Assembly (NCBI GenBank): GCA_029207755.1
Contig: JARCOQ010000003.1
Location: 46,086,144 to 46,150,143 of the forward strand
Length of the DNA: 64,000 nt
Origin: Chamaea fasciata
Lineage: Eukaryota > Chordata > Aves > Passeriformes > Sylviidae
Direction of reading: 5' to 3'
Positions within the stretch are counted from its first letter, which is position 1. Each line of letters starts with the position of its first letter. Made by a program: the position numbers and the translations under genes. A model generated the notes under the pieces. The model did not search any database, was not told the origin of the DNA, and worked only from the letters and a program-made list of their open reading frames with translations. Shown here piece by piece: positions 48,863 through 61,119 of this stretch.

Positions 48863-50111
48863 TTTTTGTCCTAATTCACTCAAGGAAGGACATGTCGTCT
48901 TTGGGTTTCCGGGAAGGTTTCAAACAGAAACATGTTCAACTGAATAAGAGTAGTTGGAAAGACTTGAAAACTAGATTTTTGCAGCAATTTCCAAAGAAGA
49001 CAGGATGTTTACTGCTGTGGTGCCTCTCCATCTTCCCTGCCCTTTGCAATTGGTGTTTTGAATGCTGAAAAGTTAATTTCTGACAGATAGTATTTCAAAT
49101 CGAATTTTGTGCACTTCATCACAACATTTTGCAATCATTAGGAAATATTTTAGTAGATAATTTCGTAGTGGCTCATTTCTTAGGAAAAACTGAGTGAACA
49201 GAGGTGATGATTTCATGGCAGGCCTGCTTGTTTCAAGCTGTGTTGCCAGGAAAAGAAATACTATTGTTCCTGCTTTGATACCAACACTATAGCCATTTTC
49301 ACATTGTCCATTTATGTAATAGTGTGACAGGTGATTTCAATCACTTTAGCTGCTAAAAGGAAGAACTCTCAATGAGGAACGATCTTTGAAGTAATTGATA
49401 TTTTATTACTTTCTCTTCTTTAAGAAGGCCCCATTTCGTGTATGTCAAGATCATTAATGCTTTTGTCATTTTAGGAAAAGTGATCTGCTCTTCACCAGAG
49501 GGGCTGAGGAAGTGGCTTCAAATATTTCAGAAGGAGCACCAGCTTTTCCAGACCTCTCACTCTGACAATGCTGATGTGTGTGTGTTCCCAGAGAAATGCT
49601 CTTTTCAACAGTGATAGCATAAGGCATGCAAGCCACAGAAGTCCCATTAAACTATCAAAATGAGTCTTACAACTCAGATGTTTCTGCTGCCTTAATGAGA
49701 AAGAAAGGATTTTCATCTTAGATCAACTACCAGTAGGTCTATAAAAGAAATACAGGGTGACAAGGCTAGCTGAGTGGTGAAGGTAACTGTCTTTGTCCCT
49801 ACTCTGTTTAACATGGTCTCACTTCAGTGAGGTCCTACCAGTGCAGTTCTGGGACAGTGGAGAATCTGTTCACATTTGGTTGTTCAAGCAGTTCTCTGCC
49901 TTCTTTTTTGTTACAACCGAACTATAACATCTACTTGGTGATGATGCTAATTAGAGAGTTTATTGGCTCTGTTCATGGGCTCTGTGAATTCTTCTGCCAT
50001 ATAAAAGGCCAGATCTTTGTAAGCACAGGCAACATATGAGCATAAGTAGGGTTTCCTTGCAACCTGCCCCAGCATTTCCCACAGATCATGGACCCACAGT
50101 GTGCTTTGGAT
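48863..50111. other. Unique non-coding DNA
   Basis: Nothing recognised between the two reverse-oriented CR1 copies. Open frames are 74 codons or fewer. Confidence 0.5.
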
Positions 50112-50210
50112 TATAGTGAATCTTCTAAGGCCACCTAGGCCAACCCCCTGCCATGTGCAGGGTCATCTTTCAATAGATCAGTTAGCTCAGGCTCATATTT
50201 CCAGTGATGT
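50112..50210 (-). mobile_element. CR1 LINE 3' fragment (reverse orientation)
   Basis: About 100 bp reading as a reverse CR1 3' end: 'tctaaggccacctaggccaa', 'ccccctgccatgtgcagggt', 'atctttcaatagatcagtta', 'gctcaggctcatatttccag'. It lies 1.25 kb beyond the 48195 copy in the same orientation. It represents the extreme 3' end, so it is an independent insertion rather than a displaced part of that copy. Confidence 0.85.
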
Positions 50211-52240
50211 CCTATTTAGGAGTCTCACAGGAGAGCAGGAGACAGAAGAATGTACTTGCCCTATGGACTTCTTTGGGATGGGCAGAAAAGAGAGAGGTAA
50301 ATGTGAAAGGATGTACTGAAATCAAAACACCTCACTGTAGTACTACTGTTACTCATCAGGCTACAGGCTACTCTGAGGTGCCTCCCTATTGTTCTGACTT
50401 GTAATTTGATTTGGGAGAATGTCTGATTAAGAACTTTGTACTGATCCAGGAGCTGCCCTCATTCATTGTAATAGTACCCATGAGATGTAGCTGAGTCACC
50501 AACCTGGGTTATTTTTTTCTAATGTACATCTGTATTTTATTTAATTATAAAGTCCAGATCCTCCTGCTTTCTGTTACAGGCTTTTTATCTTACTCTGCTC
50601 ATGTCAAAATCAATTTGTAATTCTGTGGTGTACACATGAAATTAGTTTTAATTTGCTATGTGTTTCCAAGGGTGGCTGACATTTAATATTTTGTTCTGAG
50701 GGTCTCATTAGCACTGTGTACCCATAATCTGTTCTATGGGTGTAATGACAGAGGGTAAGTGAGCTATTGAACAGCATCCATCTGTCCCCGTAGCAAATGG
50801 CCAGAGGGAAATACAGGGGAGAAATAAATAGATAATTGTCAGCATCTCTGTATTTTGCAGCTTAGAAAGGTCAAATACAGGACTGTGAGTTTTCTAGGAG
50901 CTTCAAGGATTTTGGCCCTCTGTGACCCAGAAGATGCTTCTTAGCCGTAATTTGTACATGTCAAGGGAAGGGCTGTCACCTTCATTATGTGTATTTGTAT
51001 TGCACTGTACAGGGGTAATGCCACTGGTAACTTAGCACATTGTGCTAAATTGAGAGAATTTTCACTTTACTAAAACATCATTAGATGTGACTCTATACTT
51101 TTTATTTTTCACTGCTTCTTGTTAATTTCTTATTAATAAGATATTTAAAAAGTAAATTGCTTTATATTTTTAGTGTCTGAAAATTACTTTATTGAGGTGG
51201 TTTGAAAGTCTGTGCTTTTCAATATAGTGTTGTTTTTTTTTCCTGGAAGGAAATCTTCCTATGTTTTTATTAAAAATAGACTATTTTGATTGTTTTTATT
51301 TGAAAAATAATGCCTGTTCACTAGAAGAACAGTGATTTCTATTAAATGCAAGGATACAGTCGATGAGAAAAAGCCTTTCATTGTGTCAGCAGAAACATTT
51401 ACTTTAAAATACGTTGGGATTGTTTTCAACAATGGATCTTTGAACTGTGGAGTAGTCAGTATAATCAGTATAATCAGCATAAATACTGAAAAAGAAATAG
51501 GTACTGGAAAAGAAGCAACGAAAAATGCAATTAAATGATTATGAGATAACAGTAACCTGTCTGAAAGTAGGAAAAGAGAATGATGACTTATTTAAAAAGC
51601 AAAGTATTTCAAGTTTCATTTTGCTGGAGAATTCTTGAGTATATTTTTTCCAGATATTCACTTTTATCATATCGGGTTGTAATTCACATTAACTGTCTTG
51701 GTGATTTTGTGTATGATTTCTTTCCTATAACCTTTTGTTAGATTCCTTTTAAAAATCTGGTTTGCTTTTTATATTGTTCTCCATGTCTGTCTGATAAAAT
51801 TCCCCTACCTCACTGATAATTGCTGAGGTGCCTATCATGGTGATGCAAGAGCAGGACAGATGGTAAGGGCAGAAGAAAGAGCAGATTGTACTGTTCGATT
51901 GCAAAGTTATTTATGCCAGGGCAAAGGACAAGCAGAATTGCTTTACCAGAACAACTGCTCTTATCTAGACATTTCCCAGTGCTTTTGAAGTTGCATCTGC
52001 TGCTTGTAGTGAGTGTTGTCACAGAGCCTTTGGCTTCCATCACTCCATGTGACCTGCAGTAGTACATTTTCTCATTTGCAGAAATGCTGCTCTGCACTGC
52101 TGAGGGGTTGCTTCAGTTTTCCTTACCTTTGATCCTAGTATGACTTCTTGCTTTTGTTGTGAGCATTTCCACATCCTTTATACAGAGAACTTTTTAGGTG
52201 ATTTTTTTTCTTTCTCTTTTTCAGGGAATTCATGTAGAAC
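50211..52240. other. Unique AT-rich non-coding DNA
   Basis: No gene. It contains the 9-bp tandem repeat at 51457. Open frames are 95 codons or fewer and unrecognised. Confidence 0.5.
51457..51483 (+). repeat. Three-unit 9-bp tandem repeat
   Basis: CAGTATAAT twice, then CAGCATAAA. In the plus frame open through it, this gives repeated serine-isoleucine-isoleucine. A short slippage repeat. Confidence 0.8.
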
Positions 52241-52720
52241 TTGAACTTAAAGAAATTGTAAAATTATATAGGAATTTATATTTCAATATACATATATTCA
52301 CTTAGATATTCTATAGAAAATATATTCAGATATGTAGTAAATAACTAGTAATTGTTGCATGCACTATTTACGCCCAAATCTTTTTATAACATTATGTTAA
52401 TTACACAGTGTTAGCCATTACTTGTATCCATATAAATCTTAAACTCAAAAAACCTCCTCATATTTTCATCTGAATTTTTTTAGGAAACATTTGAGTCTCC
52501 AAGAATTTGCCATAAATACATACATCTTACTATTAATTTTCTCCAATATGCTTTTAAATTTTACTTAATTTGTGTGGATATTACTTTTACCTTATTTATA
52601 AATAGGTTTATATTTTAAAAACTTTGCTATGTATTATAGCTTTATACTTTTACTAAATATGATATACATTGTTATACATATATAATTTATAGCCTTTATA
52701 TTAAGAAATTATTTTGTGAC
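52241..52720. other. Extremely AT-rich block
   Basis: About 480 bp in which G and C are rare and TATA-, ATATA- and TTATA-type words dominate without a fixed period. No ORF or repeat family is recognised. It could act as a DNA-unwinding or matrix-attachment-like region, but nothing in the sequence proves that. Confidence 0.6.
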
Positions 52721-53525
52721 AGGAGATTTCTAAAAAGAGGGTGAAAGAAAAATTAAAGGTATGTGTCTTGCATTTGGGTTCAGGTTGTCTGTAAAGGAAA
52801 AGTAAGGACTTAGGTCTCTTTCTTATCTTAAGGAATAGACTAGGCTTTTTGACTTACCTCATTTGCTGATCTGTCACACTGAGCTCCTCTCAGGGCCCAC
52901 AGAAGAAACTTGTATGGAGCTAGAAGGTTCAGTTTTGTATTAGAATCATCTTTCTATATGAGAAATCACATCACTTTACCATGAAGGTGGTTTTGATTGC
53001 GTATAGGAATTGGCCATCTTTATATGCAGCTGCCTCCCATTTATCCTGATGGCATATGAGAATAGAAAAGAAAAACCATAAAAATATATTCTTGACATTC
53101 AAAAGCTAAAATTTTCCTTTCCTTATTTATCTGTAGTAATTTTACTGGTATGTATTGTCTGTCAAAGAGAGACAATGTTCATATCAGCTTATTTTCCTTT
53201 TAGTGTCTGTACACTCTTCTAAATTATTCTCCCAAGTGTCCTAATCATTTGGAAGAACAAGTGAAGGGATGAGAGGATGGAATGGAGAGGTTTGACTTCA
53301 AAGTTTGCTTTTCTAACAGATGAGTGAAATATGGTGAGCAGTGTTAGAGTAACTGGACTTCCTGGCCTGAGGCAAGGCTGCTGACTGCATTTTGGCCTAT
53401 CAAAGCAATTACATCACTTCAGATCTGTTAAGCTTGTCAATCTTGTCCACACAATTTAAGCAGAAGACAAGAAGGACAGGGGAGAGAAAACTATGGGAAT
53501 AGGGATGAATTGCTGCACAAATAGG
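52721..53525. other. Unique non-coding DNA
   Basis: Nothing recognised. Confidence 0.5.
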
Positions 53526-53606
53526 AAAAAAAAAAAAAAAAAAGGCAGCAGAAAAAAAAAAACCCAACCCAAAAAAAACACCAAAAAAACCCAAACCCCA
53601 AACAAC
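53526..53606 (+). repeat. A18 plus A/C low-complexity tract
   Basis: A18 (53526-53543), GGCAGCAG, A11, then CCCAACCC, A8, CACC, A7 and CCCAAACCCC. Strongly A/C on the + strand. It ends about 210 bp before the CR1 at 53815. Confidence 0.88.
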
Positions 53607-53814
53607 GGATATTTAAGACTGTTTAAATGTATGTTTAACATGTTCAGCTTCTTTTTCTACATGGAACACGTTAAGCATTGGCATCCTGACTGGGCTGTTG
53701 GCCTGTTTTTCAGCCACTTTCCTTGGATTCCAGAGACAATTTGTTTGCTCTTACAAATTCAGTGGGTCTCGCCTCTAACAAAATTGGTGATGCTGAAGGA
53801 TGTAAGTCTGCAAT

Positions 53815-54390
53815 GTCTGCTTGCATCCCAGAGAGCCAACCATATCCTGGGCTGCATTGAAAGGAGCATGGCCAGCATGTAGAGAGGGGATCCTCCCCCT
53901 CTACTCTACTGTGGTGAGATCCCAAGTGCTGTGTCCAGCTCTGGGGTCCCCAGCACAGGAAGGACATCAGCCTGTTGGACTGAGTCCAGAGGAGGGCCAC
54001 TAAGTTGATTAAAGAGGTGAAGCACCTCTCCTGTCAGGAAAGTCTGAGGGAATTGGGATTGTTCAGCTTGGAAGAGAGAAGGCTTTGGGGTATCTTAATT
54101 GAAATTTTCCAGTACTTGGGGGGAGCCTGGAAGAGAGCTGGAGAGAGACTTTTAACAAGGGGGTGTAATGACAATGCAAGGGGGAATGGCTTCAAACTGA
54201 AAGAGGGTATGTTTAGATAAGATTTAAGACAGAAGCTCTTTACTATGAAGATGATGAGGCATTCAAACAGGTTGTCCAGAGAGGCTGAGGATGCATCATC
54301 CTCAGAAGTGCTCAAGGCTGGGTTAGATGGACCTTTGAGCAGCCTGGTCTCATGGAAGGTGTCCCTGCCAAGGTGCATGACCGTTTTTTA
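53815..54390 (+). mobile_element. CR1 LINE, 5'-truncated and lacking its 3' terminus
   Basis: A well-preserved stretch: 'gcatcccagagagccaacca', 'tatcctgggctgcattgaaa', 'cctccccctctactctactg', 'gtgctgtgtccagctctggg', 'gtccagaggagggccactaa', 'gaagcacctctcctgtcagg', 'ttgttcagcttggaaga', 'actgaaagagggtatgttta', 'aaggctgggttagatgg' and 'ggaaggtgtccctgcc'. After this the expected final ~60 bp (ggatgatcttt...ttccaaccc and the ATTCT repeat) are absent. Truncation at the 3' end is unusual for CR1 and suggests a later deletion. The open frames on both strands are debris. Confidence 0.95.
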
Positions 54391-54612
54391 ATCTAAGAAT
54401 GCACAGCACTAAAAAAAAAGATATGGAGATGCTGGCTTTTTAGCTTAAAATATTTTCTTTTTGAAATTTGTTTCCAAGTTTTAGAAAGGAGTAAAGAAGA
54501 TTTAGAATGTAAATTGCTGTCTTGCCAAAAAGGAAATCCTGTTTCAGTTGAACTGTCTTCTGTTAAAGCGGGTACTGGTCTTTTCTTGTCCCTCAAGTAG
54601 ATTTCAGTGGTC

Positions 54613-54656
54613 ATTTATACAGATATAAACTATATATTTATACAAATATAAACTAT
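54613..54656 (+). repeat. Tandem duplication, 23-bp period
   Basis: A 21-bp core beginning ATTTATACAG and ending ATATAAACTAT (54613-54633) recurs at 54636-54656 with one G/A difference. The near identity suggests a recent slippage event. Confidence 0.82.
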
Positions 54657-56502
54657 ATTCTTATAGTCACATGACAGCAAGAATTTTAGCTGCAGTTGAG
54701 CAGAGTTGAAAGCAAATATTAAATGTCACACAGTCTATTACAGTAACTGCCTGATTTGACTATACATGCAGATATCTTGTTTACATTTTCATACAGAAGA
54801 ATAATTGTAGGAGTGAGGTGGTCGACAGAAACAAGCTGTGACATTTCACTGGCAGCTGAACTACTGAGAGGTCTAGTTTAGTTCAGTAGTGCACCTTTGG
54901 AGCAAATCTCCTCATCTGCAGTTTTCTTGATGTTGCAAAACCATTTCGTTGTATGCAAATTAGATATATGTGGTGAAACTAAACTGCAAGAAAAGTGCAG
55001 TTTAGAAGGAAAAAAATATAAGTACTTTGTGGATTCTGTATATTTTATGTGTTTTAATTCACTGTAACATCTTTCTTAAAATATTTCACTTGTGATTTTG
55101 AATCTTTCCACTGAGTGATGAAGGAGAAAACACTTGCATCTGCATTCTTTAGTTTTGGGCTGAAATATGTCCAGCGCCATATGCAGCACATTTACAGTGT
55201 TTCTGGGCGGTTATCAACATATGAAGTAAAAACTAAAAAAACAGAACAGACAAATGAAAAATCTGAATCCAACAAATGCTAGTATTAATCAAGGCTTCCT
55301 TTTCTTTGGTTTCTGAGGGGTTTTTTTGATAATGCCAATGTAGCAGAAAATAGATTTATCTTTTTTTCTCTCTCAAACCCTTCTAGTCATCCATGAATGA
55401 CTTCAGAACTGATTAAAAATCAATATGATTTTGTATGAAAAACAAAAGGGCTCTTATGTAATTTTTATTGATTAATTAATTTCATGTTAATATTAAGAAT
55501 GTCCCATGATGAAGCCTTTCCCTTTGGAAGTATTCTCAAATTATAAAAATCTGTGAGATTCTCAGTCTTCATTTCTGTGACTTCAGTATAGTGTTTTGGG
55601 AAACCAAAAAAAAATATGAGACAATTTGAAATCTTAAATGACCTGGTTTTTTTCTTTATTCATTGTTATTGGCTTGAAATTTTAGATTTATTTAATCTGA
55701 AAACCAATTATGGGAGCAATTGTTTCAAGCCTTGTTGTAAGAAATAAAAATTGTAATCAGTCTTGAAGCGTCTATGTCTACTTGGAAACAAAAAGCCATC
55801 TTAGGTAAGTTTTGATATATGCAGGATATAGACTATAAAACCTCTTATTGGAGTTTTGATATAATATATGTAGGATTAGAAATATTTGTTGCCATGTTTT
55901 GATGCCTGTTTATCAGCATTTCCTAAGGATGTGTTATTGGGAAACAACTCCACACTGGGCTTATTTTCAGGCTCCAGATTTAAAAAGCAAAAAGGTAAAT
56001 CATGCAGTGCTTAAGTATATCAAATGTAAATAAAAGGACTTGAATAGGCAAATAAAATTCAGCAAATCATTTGCTCCTTTGATGAGGCTATGATTTGGCT
56101 GTATTGAAAAAAAAATGCTACACGTTTAGAAAAGAAAGAAGGCAAAATAGTTAATGGAAGGGTCTATGTAAAAGCTGTGGCAACTTTTTTTTTTTCTCAT
56201 TGCTAATGAGAGGGTTAATGAGTAAGTAGGAGAGTGCATATGGAGTATAAACTTGGTGCTTTTTACTTTTCAAAAATACAGTTGGAATAATGTGTGTCTT
56301 GCCACTGAGGACTGTCTGGAACCTACATCTGTGTTAAACATTATCTCGGGGTAGTCTTATTTACATTAGTTACCAAAGGCAAAATTCTCTGTTAGGTATT
56401 TTGCAGAATGACTCTAAGCAGGGGCAAGAGAGAATATATGTGCTTCTGCTTATCAGTTCTGACCTTTCTGAAATTTGAAGGCTGATGTAATTTCAGAAAA
56501 AG

Positions 56503-56560
56503 CATTTATATGAACTAATTAGGTGACATTTATATGAACTAAAGGTGACATTTAGATATG
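56503..56560 (+). repeat. Tandem repeat, 22-24 bp, about 2.5 units
   Basis: CATTTATATGAACTAATT-AGGTGA (56503-56526), CATTTATATGAACTAA-AGGTGA (56527-56548), then a partial CATTTAGATATGA. The units differ by a 2-bp gap. Confidence 0.8.
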
Positions 56561-57045
56561 ACATGATAAATGATGATATTTCCAAAACCCCTTAATTTAT
56601 GTTTCAAACCTGTTATTATTTTTATTTTTCTATAGGCAGTGTGAGAATATCCTGAAATAGGGTCCAGCTTGTGTTAGGTTGATATATATATTTATTCAGT
56701 GGGCTTCTGCAGAATTTACATTGGTCTGACATTAGCCAGAGCAAATTTCAGTCTCAAAAAGATCCCAGGCAGGACTCCAGACTCTTCCCTTTGAACTCTT
56801 GAGATGATGTAAATTTACTGACTTCCCTGAAGTTGATACAAATTTATATTCCATTTTTTTTTTTGCCTTCAGAGTGAAGATTTTTTAATATGTAAGAGTA
56901 TATGTCAGATCTGGCTGTTAGGTGTTAAATATACAACATATACTGCAGGGAATTTCATGTTCATTTGGTGAAGCCAGTAGTGGGTGTGACAATGAGGTGT
57001 TACTGATGTAAAGAGATCAAAAAATAAACTGTACAGAGTCACCAT

Positions 57046-57286
57046 GTGATTCATTTGCTCTGGTGTGGCAGCAGCAGAAACGGGGTCTGGTCTGGCATCT
57101 TGGGGCTCCTCATTTGCTGTGTCTTACCCAGCACCCTCTTTGCCCCGCTGTCTCACTGCAGGGGCTCCTACCGTGCTTTGCTAAAAGTTGGACTGAACAT
57201 GAAACACAGGTTGCCTAAGTTTTTTTAGAGTGCACTTTCTAGTCAAGAGTAATAAAACTAGAGTGAAACTGGAAAAAAAAAAAAAA
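57046..57286 (+). other. GC-richer segment ending in AATAAA + A14 (possible retrocopy 3' end)
   Basis: A locally GC-rich stretch (57050-57220) in AT-rich DNA is followed by AATAAA (57251-57256) and, 16 bp later, A14 (57273-57286). That spacing is what a reverse-transcribed mRNA would show. However, the upstream sequence matches no protein I know (a 60-codon frame at 57046-57228 is unrecognised), and I could not find flanking target-site duplications. It could equally be chance. Confidence 0.25.
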
Positions 57287-59618
57287 GAGAGGAAGGGACA
57301 AAGTATGTGCAAGTCATAAGGGGTTTTCCCACAAGGGAAAATCACCTGTCATTCTCATGCAGTTTATTCTGTTTTGGAGAAACAATGTCAATATTAAAGA
57401 TGAAAGATGATGACAACTGATTTATACTGCAACTTTTATGGTATCTTACATCCTGTGTGTGTACTTTCAAGAAAAGATATGATTACCTACTTTGGTTCAT
57501 CTAAAGTTCAAAAAGATAGAAAGAGCTGTCATTTCAAAGAAATACTTCAGTCCAGAGATGTGCTGAGAACACAGTATATATTCTATCAAAGGGGTAATCT
57601 CACATGCTATTGTCTGTGTATCTCAAGTGTTTTCAAATATATCATTGACTTTTGCAGCCATTCCCAAAACTCAGCTCTCTGATCTTGTCTGGTTTTCCTG
57701 TTGTGCAAGCAAGCCAGAGCACTGGAGGGACGCAGAGGGACTTGTGACGGCCCAGGGGTAATTAATCAGGTGCCTTCTTTAGGAGTTTGGGGAAAGATGG
57801 CAAAACAACATTAAGGTGGAGAATGATGCCTTTGAGTCTTACTTGTTTTTACAGCTTCAAGATTTTCCCAGCTCTAACAAAATGTAAAATTGGTCCTTGG
57901 GACCATTTTGAAGAGAAACAATTATTGCATGATTCTCTTTTGCTGACTTTGCTGAGGTTACTGTTGAGAAATTCTTCATATTTTTTAGTAGTCTCATCAC
58001 AAATAGGAATTTGCACGTTGTCAGAGATATGTACCCTTGAAGTTCAATTACACATGAAGAAATACAGGAGCAGCAGTGAGAGCTTGAGATACAACCATCA
58101 CTACATTGAAAGTCAGAGATAAATGTGAAGAATAGAGTTGGTAAATTCTTTACCCATAGAGAAATGTCTAAACAATGAGGTGTTTTCAGACTAAACCTTC
58201 ACCTTCTATTAAATATGAGAATTCCATTGTCTGTCTAGTTTTATGGAAATTTTTTTTGTCACCTCTTGCTCAGAGCCCTCTGCCTCCATACCCTGCTGCT
58301 AGCAAACTGAAACTGGACTATTCAGATAGGTTTGAGTTTGCTTTATTCCATACAGAGAACCTAATTATCCACTGTTGGTACAGCGTGCAAACAACCAGTC
58401 AAGATTGCAAAGACAATAAAAAAAAAGGCTTAGCTATTCTCCAAAACTTTATCTAATTGAAATGGTGCATCACACAACTTAAAGTTCACTGATGTAGCTG
58501 CAGTCAAAGATTTTTCTACTAAGCATGGCTGACACACAAATGTTTAATAGAGTAGATTTTATTTTGTTTGTCAGAAATGTGTGTCTTGCTCCAGCAAAAG
58601 GCTCAAAGGATTTTGCCACAATATTACCATGTGACTAAATGTTGTTCTCTGTCTAATACCTAAGCGATTCTCAGTGCCTTTTTTGTTTTGTTTTCAATCC
58701 CCTTTCAGCTTGTGTGTTTTTGACAACACAGAAGTTGCCAGCAACTCTGAATGCCCAAATTTTATTTTAGTTCAAGTGCAAAATAGTTGTTAATAATGGC
58801 TTTTGGATTTCAGGAATTTTGCATATTGTTTTAATGATCTGTGCTAATTTACTGAGTTTGCAAATTAATATGTTTCATTTTGCAAAACCTTAAAGAAGGC
58901 GGTAAAGTTAATTGTAAGCATGTTAGATTTTCATGTATACCTCTTTTTAAAAAAATACATTGGAAATTGGAAATGAAAATAGATTTCTAAGTACAAAATG
59001 TTTCTATGATCTGACACTCTTGTTACTGACACATTGTTATAAAGTATACAATTATGTGTGACTTATGTCTGTAATAAATATTCACAGCTTGAACAAGAAG
59101 GGGTTAGGATGATCATTGAGTGCAACAATAATCAGTGAAGTACTCAATTAGATTTTCATATAAAAAGACTTCAGTAAAACAAGAGGAATTTACTGAACTG
59201 CAATATTCCCGTAACTGAAACAAGTTATTATAAATAGATAGTTAAAATGCATTCTCTTTCTTAGGTAATGTATGCTAATAAATTTGCTATTCTGAAGGTA
59301 ATACTACATTAGTAAGAACTTGTATCTAATACAATTTGATAAATTCAATTTACTATAACAACTGCGTTGCGTGCAAAAATATTGCCCAAGCCAGATGGCT
59401 GATGTTTCTAAAAGCCTATTTCAGAGGCATTTGGAAGATTTGTTGGAACACTGAGCAGAGGTACAGAAGTTCTTTCCATGCACATCCACTTTTCCATCTG
59501 TACTCGGAAGCAGCCAAGAACCAACTCAGATCTTAAACCAAGTTTCTGACTTGCTCTGATTTATTTTGGCTTATGTAACAGTTATGCTTGCTTCAAATAG
59601 GGACTTGAGTCCATATAT
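57287..59618. other. Unique non-coding DNA
   Basis: No gene. Plus-strand frames at 57407-57682, 57787-58122 and 58175-58456 (91-111 codons) follow one another but are unrecognised and show no clear coding texture. About 58780-58960 is repeat-free with AATTA motifs. Confidence 0.45.
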
Positions 59619-59997
59619 TGAGGAAGCCTGGAGAAAAAGAGTCTCAGGGTGACATTACCACTCTCAAGAACTACCTGTAGAGAGGGTGGAGCCAGGTGAG
59701 GGTTGGTCTCTTCTCCCAGGCAACCAGTGACAGGCTGAGATGACACAGCCTCAGGCCATGCCAGCGGAAGTTCAGGCTGGACAGCAGAAGGAATTTCATC
59801 ACGGAAGGGGTTGTTAAGCATTGAAACAGACTGCACATGGAGTTAGAGGCACTATCCTGGAGGTGTCCTAGGAATGACTGGATTTGGCACTCAGTGCCAT
59901 GGTGTGGTTGACAAAGATGGTGGGGGGTCAAAGGTTGGACTCAATGATCTTAGGGGTCTTTTCCAACCTAAATGATTCTGCGATTCTGTGACTAGAA
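59619..59997 (+). mobile_element. CR1 LINE, 5'-truncated copy with intact 3' tail
   Basis: The segment order matches a CR1 subfamily 3' region: 'gttggtctcttctcccaggc', 'aaggaatttcatcacggaag', 'gggttgttaagcattgaaac', 'cactatcctggaggtgtcct', 'tggcactcagtgccatgg', 'ggttggactcaatgatctta' and 'ggggtcttttccaacctaaa', then ATTCTGCG-ATTCTGTG, two tail units typical of CR1. It is about 380 bp, with the 5' part missing. Of the copies here, it has the best-preserved 3' terminus. Confidence 0.95.
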
Positions 59998-61099
59998 GTT
60001 TCCCAGCCAGCCATTAAGGCATGTCTTGGGAAATTTCTGCTGGTGAGTGGGCAAAAAAGTTTATAGTATGGTATTATTACTGTAGTAACTTTGTTACCTT
60101 CCCATCTTTTTAAAATGATGAGGGGCAAAGGCAATAGCAATGGAATTTAAAGTGATGTAAATATTTTAATGTACTTTTTAACGTGATTCCTAGCATCTTT
60201 GCAATGCTTTTCCACATGCAATCCAATCTTCTGGCAATAATAAGACACAACAATTTATCTTTTAACACAACAATCAAACCTAATTATTGGTGATTTTCAA
60301 ATAAGGTAATTCTGTTAGATAAGTTTCAAACAGAGTAGGTAAGCTTTTTTCCCCTTTACACTACTGAGCCTACTTGTCACGCATGTGAATGAAACTCAAA
60401 GAAAAGCTTTCAAAACTCTTCTCAAAATGGCTATTTCTTTTCTTTGTGCATGCTTATGACATTCAGTGTTTGAATCAGCTGCTACAAATCACTAGGCCCA
60501 AGTCTGACATTAAGCAACCACTAAAAGTTGTTTGAGTGTTCAGCTGAAGACATGAAAAAATAGGTTCACTAGTTACTTGAGAAATATTCCATGTAAATTT
60601 TCAGAATAAATGTTCAGGGTGGACTTCACATACTATCTTTCTAAATTTCAAAATGGCACTCTATTAAATGCAGTGCTTCACAATTTGGTTCAAAAAGTTT
60701 GCCATGTGGCATAGTCGTAGACTTGGTGTTTTTTGGTGATGTAAAGAAGAAAATTGACTTTTTCCTTCTTGTTTGAAAGGAAAAGTTGGTTTACATTAGA
60801 GTGGTCTAAAAATCATCATTCATAAATTATTTTCCCGTTTATAAAATTGCACATTATAGTTCTTGTGGAAGCTTTCCTGGTGAAGCCCACATAAGGTCAG
60901 GTGTTTAATAACCCTGGTGAAATATATCTATAGCTTATGAACATAGAGTTCTCTTCCAACTGATGTTGCTTCTAGTTCAACCTACAACTCTTAAATGGAT
61001 TCTCTTCTGTATTTCATCACAAACAATAATTAGGCAACTGTTATCTATTTCCTAGATCCATCTTATGAGAATATGATGATTCTGCATTGTCAATATGAA

Positions 61100-61119
61100 T
61101 TATTAACAATAGTTAATAA
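61100..61119. repeat. Perfect 8-bp inverted repeat, 4-nt loop
   Basis: TTATTAAC (61100-61107), loop AATA, GTTAATAA (61112-61119). It contains HNF1-like GTTAAT half-sites in inverted arrangement, which may be coincidence. Confidence 0.75.

Larger units (their letters stand above)
54391..57045. other. Unique AT-rich non-coding DNA
   Basis: No gene. It contains the two short tandem duplications listed separately. There are few open frames over 60 codons. Confidence 0.55.

Noticed and set aside
48202..49068. Successive plus-strand frames of 69-108 codons that look like a split gene
   Set aside because: They are antisense to a CR1 3' fragment. The sequence landmarks are CR1, not a host gene.
53493..54378. 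Open frames of 60-129 codons on both strands
   Set aside because: They derive from the A18/A-C tract (lysine runs) and from the CR1 copy at 53815-54390.
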